Below are positions 32,942-36,038 of a stretch of 36,038 nt of DNA, piece by piece. This DNA is from Bradyrhizobium pachyrhizi (GTDB lineage: Bacteria; Pseudomonadota; Alphaproteobacteria; Rhizobiales; Xanthobacteraceae): assembly GCF_001189245.1 (NCBI RefSeq), contig NZ_LFIQ01000089.1, forward strand, positions 34,872-70,909. The letters are read 5' to 3'. Under the pieces are notes generated by a model. It was not told where the DNA came from and ran no database searches. It worked only from the letters and a program-made list of their open reading frames with translations. The position numbers and the translations under genes were made by a program. Within the stretch, counting starts at the first letter, position 1; the number at the start of each line of letters is the position of its first letter.

Positions 32942-34224
32942 CCCGTGTTGCTCTGATCAATCCAAACTGGAATTTCCACGGCAGCATCTACTTCGGTTGC
33001 CGCCAGCCGCACTTGCCGATCGAGTTCGGCGTCTCGGCGCACTATCTGCGCGAAGCCGGGCATCCGACGCTGTTGCTCGACGCGCATATGTTCGACCTCT
33101 CGCATCACGACGTCGAGGCCGAGCTCCGCGCCTTCAGGCCCGATCTGATCGCGGTCACCACTGCGCCGACCTATCTGTTCTGGCGCTGCGCGCCGCCCGA
33201 GCTGCGCATCCCGCAGCAGCTCTTGCTCTCGCTGTCTGGTCTGGCGCCAACGCTGGTCGCCCTTGGTCCGCACGGATCGACGACGCCAAGGACGGCGCTG
33301 CGCAAACTCGGCGTCGATATCATCGTGATGGGCGAGTGTGAGCAGGCCCTGTTGCGCCTTGCCAACGGCGAACGCGATTTCGCCGGGCTCTGCTTCCTCG
33401 AAGGCAGAACCGTTCGGGTCAACGGCGGCCCACAGGCGGTCGCCTTCAAGGATCAGCCCGCGCTGCGATGGCCGGCCGAGATGATCCGGCGCCACCATCA
33501 CCATCATCACCGGTTCGAGGCGGAACCCGCCGGCCCCGGCGCCGAGGTCGAGGCCTCGCGGGGGTGCCCCTACAACTGCACGTTCTGCGCCAAGGAGAAT
33601 TTCCGCAATGCCTATCGCCGGCGTCCTGCAGTGACGGTTCTCGACGAGATCGATGGCCTGCGGCGACACGGCCTCGAGTACCTCTACTTCATCGACGAGA
33701 TATTCCTGCCGAACGCCGAACTTCTGCACGGGCTGACCACCCGCGGCATCAAGTTCGGCATCCAGACCCGAATCGATCTCTGGAAGCCCGAGATGCTGGC
33801 GCTGCTCGGCCGCGCCGGCTGTGTATCGATCGAAGCTGGCGTGGAAAGCCTGACGCCGGAGGGCCGCGAAGCGTTGGCCAAGAACTGCAAGATGACAACG
33901 GATGAGCTGGCGGACAGGCTCGTCGAGGCTCGCCGGCACGTTCCCTTCGTGCAGGCCAACCTGATCGAGATGCCCGAAGATGATGATCCGGTCGTCCAAC
34001 GTTGGCGGCGCCAGATGCAGGATGCGGGCGTTTGGGCCAACGATCCCGTGCCGATCTATCCTTATCCGGGTTCGCCGGACTATCGAAAGCTCTGGGGCGA
34101 GCCGGACGACTTCGCCTGGGAGCGAGCGCACCAGCACTACCTCTCGATATTCGATCAATTCAGCGATGTGCAGGAAGACCGTCCGATCCCCCTCGCCGCG
34201 CTCGAGCTGCAGGTTGCGCCATGA
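32938..34224 (+). CDS. B12-binding radical SAM protein
   Basis: The 428-residue protein has an N-terminal cobalamin-binding-like domain (about 1-150) and a radical SAM domain. The [4Fe-4S] cysteines are C210, C214 and C217 (SRGCPYNCTFCAKEN). EYLYFIDEIFLPN, GIKFGIQTRIDLW and GCVSIEAGVESLTPEG follow the usual order, and the tail has PIYPYPGSPDY. The cobalamin motif is imperfect: DAHMFD has Asp-x-His but not the usual Gly. A run of six histidines (H186-H191) lies just before the SAM domain. Such enzymes often methylate unactivated carbons or carry out rearrangements. Here the target is probably the saccharide or a precursor (inference). TIGR04295 is the family I recall for this type. Confidence 0.88.
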   Translation: MTRVALINPNWNFHGSIYFGCRQPHLPIEFGVSAHYLREAGHPTLLLDAHMFDLSHHDVEAELRAFRPDLIAVTTAPTYLFWRCAPPELRIPQQLLLSLSGLAPTLVALGPHGSTTPRTALRKLGVDIIVMGECEQALLRLANGERDFAGLCFLEGRTVRVNGGPQAVAFKDQPALRWPAEMIRRHHHHHHRFEAEPAGPGAEVEASRGCPYNCTFCAKENFRNAYRRRPAVTVLDEIDGLRRHGLEYLYFIDEIFLPNAELLHGLTTRGIKFGIQTRIDLWKPEMLALLGRAGCVSIEAGVESLTPEGREALAKNCKMTTDELADRLVEARRHVPFVQANLIEMPEDDDPVVQRWRRQMQDAGVWANDPVPIYPYPGSPDYRKLWGEPDDFAWERAHQHYLSIFDQFSDVQEDRPIPLAALELQVAP

Positions 34225-35333
34225 CCCGGACTTCGCGCCTCACCATTATGATGACGACCGATGCCGTCGGTGGCGTCTGGAGTTTCTCATGCATGCTCGC
34301 CACCGCATTGGTCAGCATGGGCGCGGATGTCCATCTTGTCACGATGGGGCCGTCTCCTGGTACCGAACAGCGCCGCATGTTGCGCGATTTTCGTGTTCAC
34401 TTGATCGAGACGGATCTCGCGCTGGAATGGCAGGACCCGGGCGGAAACGACGTTCCCAACGCCAAACGCGTACTCGCCGGTCTGGAATCGCATATCCGGC
34501 CTGATGTCATTCACCTCAATAGCTTCCGCGAGGCCTCTTTCGAATGGATGGCGCCGACGATCGTGGTCGCGCATTCCTGCGCGAATACTTGGGCGCGGGC
34601 CTGCAACGATACCGCTTGGCTCGCTGAACCGGCGTGGCAACGCTACACCACGGCAGTCCGGGACGGCCTCAATGCGGCTGACCACTGGGTAAGCCCCAGC
34701 CGAAAATTACAGCACGCCATTCATGAGCTCTACTGCCCGAACGCGCCTGGTGTCGTGATTTGGAATGGCACGCTGCCTGCCTCTCTGCCGACACCCAAAC
34801 GTGCCTTTCTGCTGGCCGCAGGACGGCTTTGGGACCGTGCCAAGAACGTCTCCGCCATCGCAGAGCTCGCGCGAGAACTGGAATGGCCGCTGCTGATGGC
34901 CGGCCCCACTTCGGGGGATGTCCCGGCCGGCCCCATCTGGCTCGGGTCACTTGATCACGATGCGCTGCAGGCCCGCATGAAGCAGGCGGCGATCTTTGTA
35001 AGCCTGGCGCTTTATGAACCGTTCGGCCTCGCGGTGCTGGAAGCCGCATCGGCCGGTTGCGCGCTGGTTCTCTCGGATATTCCGACATTTCGCGAACTCT
35101 GGGATGACGCCGCCCTCTTCGTCGATCCGGCAGACGGGCGCGAGCTGAACCACACGGTGCAACGGCTCTGCGCCGACTATGATTGGCGTCAGCGGCTTCA
35201 ACACGCTGCACAGGAGCGGTCGCGACGTTACTCATTGGCGCAAATGGTCGGCGCCTATCACGATCTCTATGCCGCCCTGCCGGCGGCTCGCGTTGCCCAA
35301 CCGCACGCGTCCGCGTTGGAGATGACGGCATGA
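34221..35333 (+). CDS. GT4-type glycosyltransferase
   Basis: The 370-residue protein has the GT-B fold of family 4. The N-terminal acceptor half includes MTTDAVGGVWSFSCMLATAL and DVIHLNSFREASFEW. The donor half includes LLAAGRLWDRAKN, MKQAAIFVSLALYEPFGLAVLEAASAGCALVLSD and FRELWDDAALFVDP, with the E-x7-E motif (E for the donor ribose). It should add a sugar from a nucleotide donor to the growing product. Substrate is unknown. It is cytosolic with no membrane span, so the acceptor is probably soluble or at the inner face of the membrane. It overlaps the genes on both sides by 4 nt. Confidence 0.88.
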   Translation: MTRTSRLTIMMTTDAVGGVWSFSCMLATALVSMGADVHLVTMGPSPGTEQRRMLRDFRVHLIETDLALEWQDPGGNDVPNAKRVLAGLESHIRPDVIHLNSFREASFEWMAPTIVVAHSCANTWARACNDTAWLAEPAWQRYTTAVRDGLNAADHWVSPSRKLQHAIHELYCPNAPGVVIWNGTLPASLPTPKRAFLLAAGRLWDRAKNVSAIAELARELEWPLLMAGPTSGDVPAGPIWLGSLDHDALQARMKQAAIFVSLALYEPFGLAVLEAASAGCALVLSDIPTFRELWDDAALFVDPADGRELNHTVQRLCADYDWRQRLQHAAQERSRRYSLAQMVGAYHDLYAALPAARVAQPHASALEMTA

Positions 35334-36038
35334 AATGCGTCTTGTTCTGTCATGCGTTCACTTCGTGCTGGAATAATGGCAATGCCCATTTCCTCCGCGG
35401 CATCGCGCGCGAGCTCGATGCGCTCGGACACGACGTCGTCGTTTACGAACCAGCCGATGGCTGGAGTCGGCTCAACGCGCTCCGTGACGGCGGCAAACAG
35501 GCGCTCCAGGAAGTCGCCGCGATGCTGCCTGGGATCGATATCAGGCTGTATGAACCCGATTTCGATCTTGAAGAGGCCCTGGATGACGCCGGCCTCGTAA
35601 TCGTGCACGAGTGGAATCCTCCCGAACTGGTCAGGACGATCGGCCGGCGGCGTGTCCTATCGGGCAACTACACATTGTTGTTTCACGATACTCATCACCG
35701 CGCCGTCACCGCTCCCGACGAGCTTGCCCGCTTCGACCTGTCGGGCTTCGATGGCGTGCTCGCATTCGGTGAGGTCTTGCGCGAGATCTATCTAAAGCTC
35801 GGCTGGGCAAATCGCGCTTTCACTTGGCACGAGGCCGCGGACACCAGCCTTTATCGGCCGATGCCGCACATCTGGCGACGGAACGATGTGGTCTGGATTG
35901 GAAACTGGGGAGATGGCGAGCGCGCGGCCGAGCTCATCGAATTTTTGATTGGTCCGGTGTCGCAGCTTGGATTATGCGGCGAAATTCACGGCGTGCGCTA
36001 CTCGAGCGCCGCATTGCGCGTGATCGAGGCCGCCGGCA
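35330..36038 (+). CDS. CgeB-like glycosyltransferase, cut by the window end
   Basis: The frame is open from the ATG at 35330 to the end of the window (236 codons, no stop). It begins MKCVLFCHAFTSCWNNGNA, then HFLRGIARELDALGHDVVVYEP, resembling the start of the glycosyltransferase at 25763 (SSWGNGHATLWRGL). Further on are VIVHEWNPPELV, TLLFHDTHHRAV, FDGVLAFGEVLREIY and DVVWIGNWGDGERAAELIEF. The C-terminal donor domain is missing here because the window stops. It overlaps the GT4 gene by 4 nt and is the twelfth gene of the cluster in this window; the cluster may continue. Confidence 0.85.
   Translation, partial: MKCVLFCHAFTSCWNNGNAHFLRGIARELDALGHDVVVYEPADGWSRLNALRDGGKQALQEVAAMLPGIDIRLYEPDFDLEEALDDAGLVIVHEWNPPELVRTIGRRRVLSGNYTLLFHDTHHRAVTAPDELARFDLSGFDGVLAFGEVLREIYLKLGWANRAFTWHEAADTSLYRPMPHIWRRNDVVWIGNWGDGERAAELIEFLIGPVSQLGLCGEIHGVRYSSAALRVIEAAG

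Overview
The window is GC-rich DNA (roughly 62% by eye) from an alphaproteobacterium of the Hyphomicrobiales, most likely Bradyrhizobium or a close relative. The gene families point there: a caa3 oxidase, PRC-barrel and DUF892 stress proteins, and a PQQ dehydrogenase with a MoxJ-type partner. So do repeated promoters of the form GGAAC-N16/17-CGTT, the site of the alphaproteobacterial general stress sigma factor EcfG. Five sites match exactly and several more are one base or one spacer position off. Much of the window therefore reads as a general-stress regulon island.

Layout. 1-4300: a frameshifted PAP2 phosphatase, a decayed manganese-catalase remnant, inorganic pyrophosphatase, a PRC-barrel protein, a small helical protein, and an intact Mn-catalase fused to a DUF892 ferritin-like domain. 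4310-9303: a 40-residue membrane protein and a caa3-type oxidase operon (II with fused cytochrome c, I, III, a small membrane protein, CtaG). 9361-13953: a secreted GlcG/HbpS-like protein, then a PQQ alcohol dehydrogenase with the Asp-X-Asp signature of lanthanide enzymes, a MoxJ-like binding protein and two c-type cytochromes. These could pass electrons to the oxidase just upstream. 14019-21429: two short-chain dehydrogenases, a glycine-rich secreted protein, an insertion-sequence remnant, a variant NRAMP-like transporter, a formaldehyde-dehydrogenase-like zinc enzyme and two membrane proteins. 21700-23734: a Crp/Fnr regulator overlapping an antisense glycosyltransferase, and a small acidic protein.

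23996-36038 (runs off the end): twelve genes on one strand, nearly all touching or overlapping, behind a perfect EcfG promoter and with a second, near-consensus one inside. They encode inositol-3-phosphate synthase, a histidine phosphatase, a glycosyltransferase, a sugar nucleotidyltransferase, a methyltransferase, a glycosidase-like protein whose barrel appears circularly permuted, a phosphopentomutase, two sugar-nucleotide epimerases/dehydratases (one close to CDP-paratose 2-epimerase), a B12-binding radical SAM protein, a GT4 glycosyltransferase and a final glycosyltransferase cut by the window end. Together they look like a stress-induced pathway for a modified, possibly inositol-containing oligosaccharide or glycoside. 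The product is not known from the sequence. This is the most interesting part of the window.

No tRNA, rRNA, CRISPR array or intact mobile element was seen.
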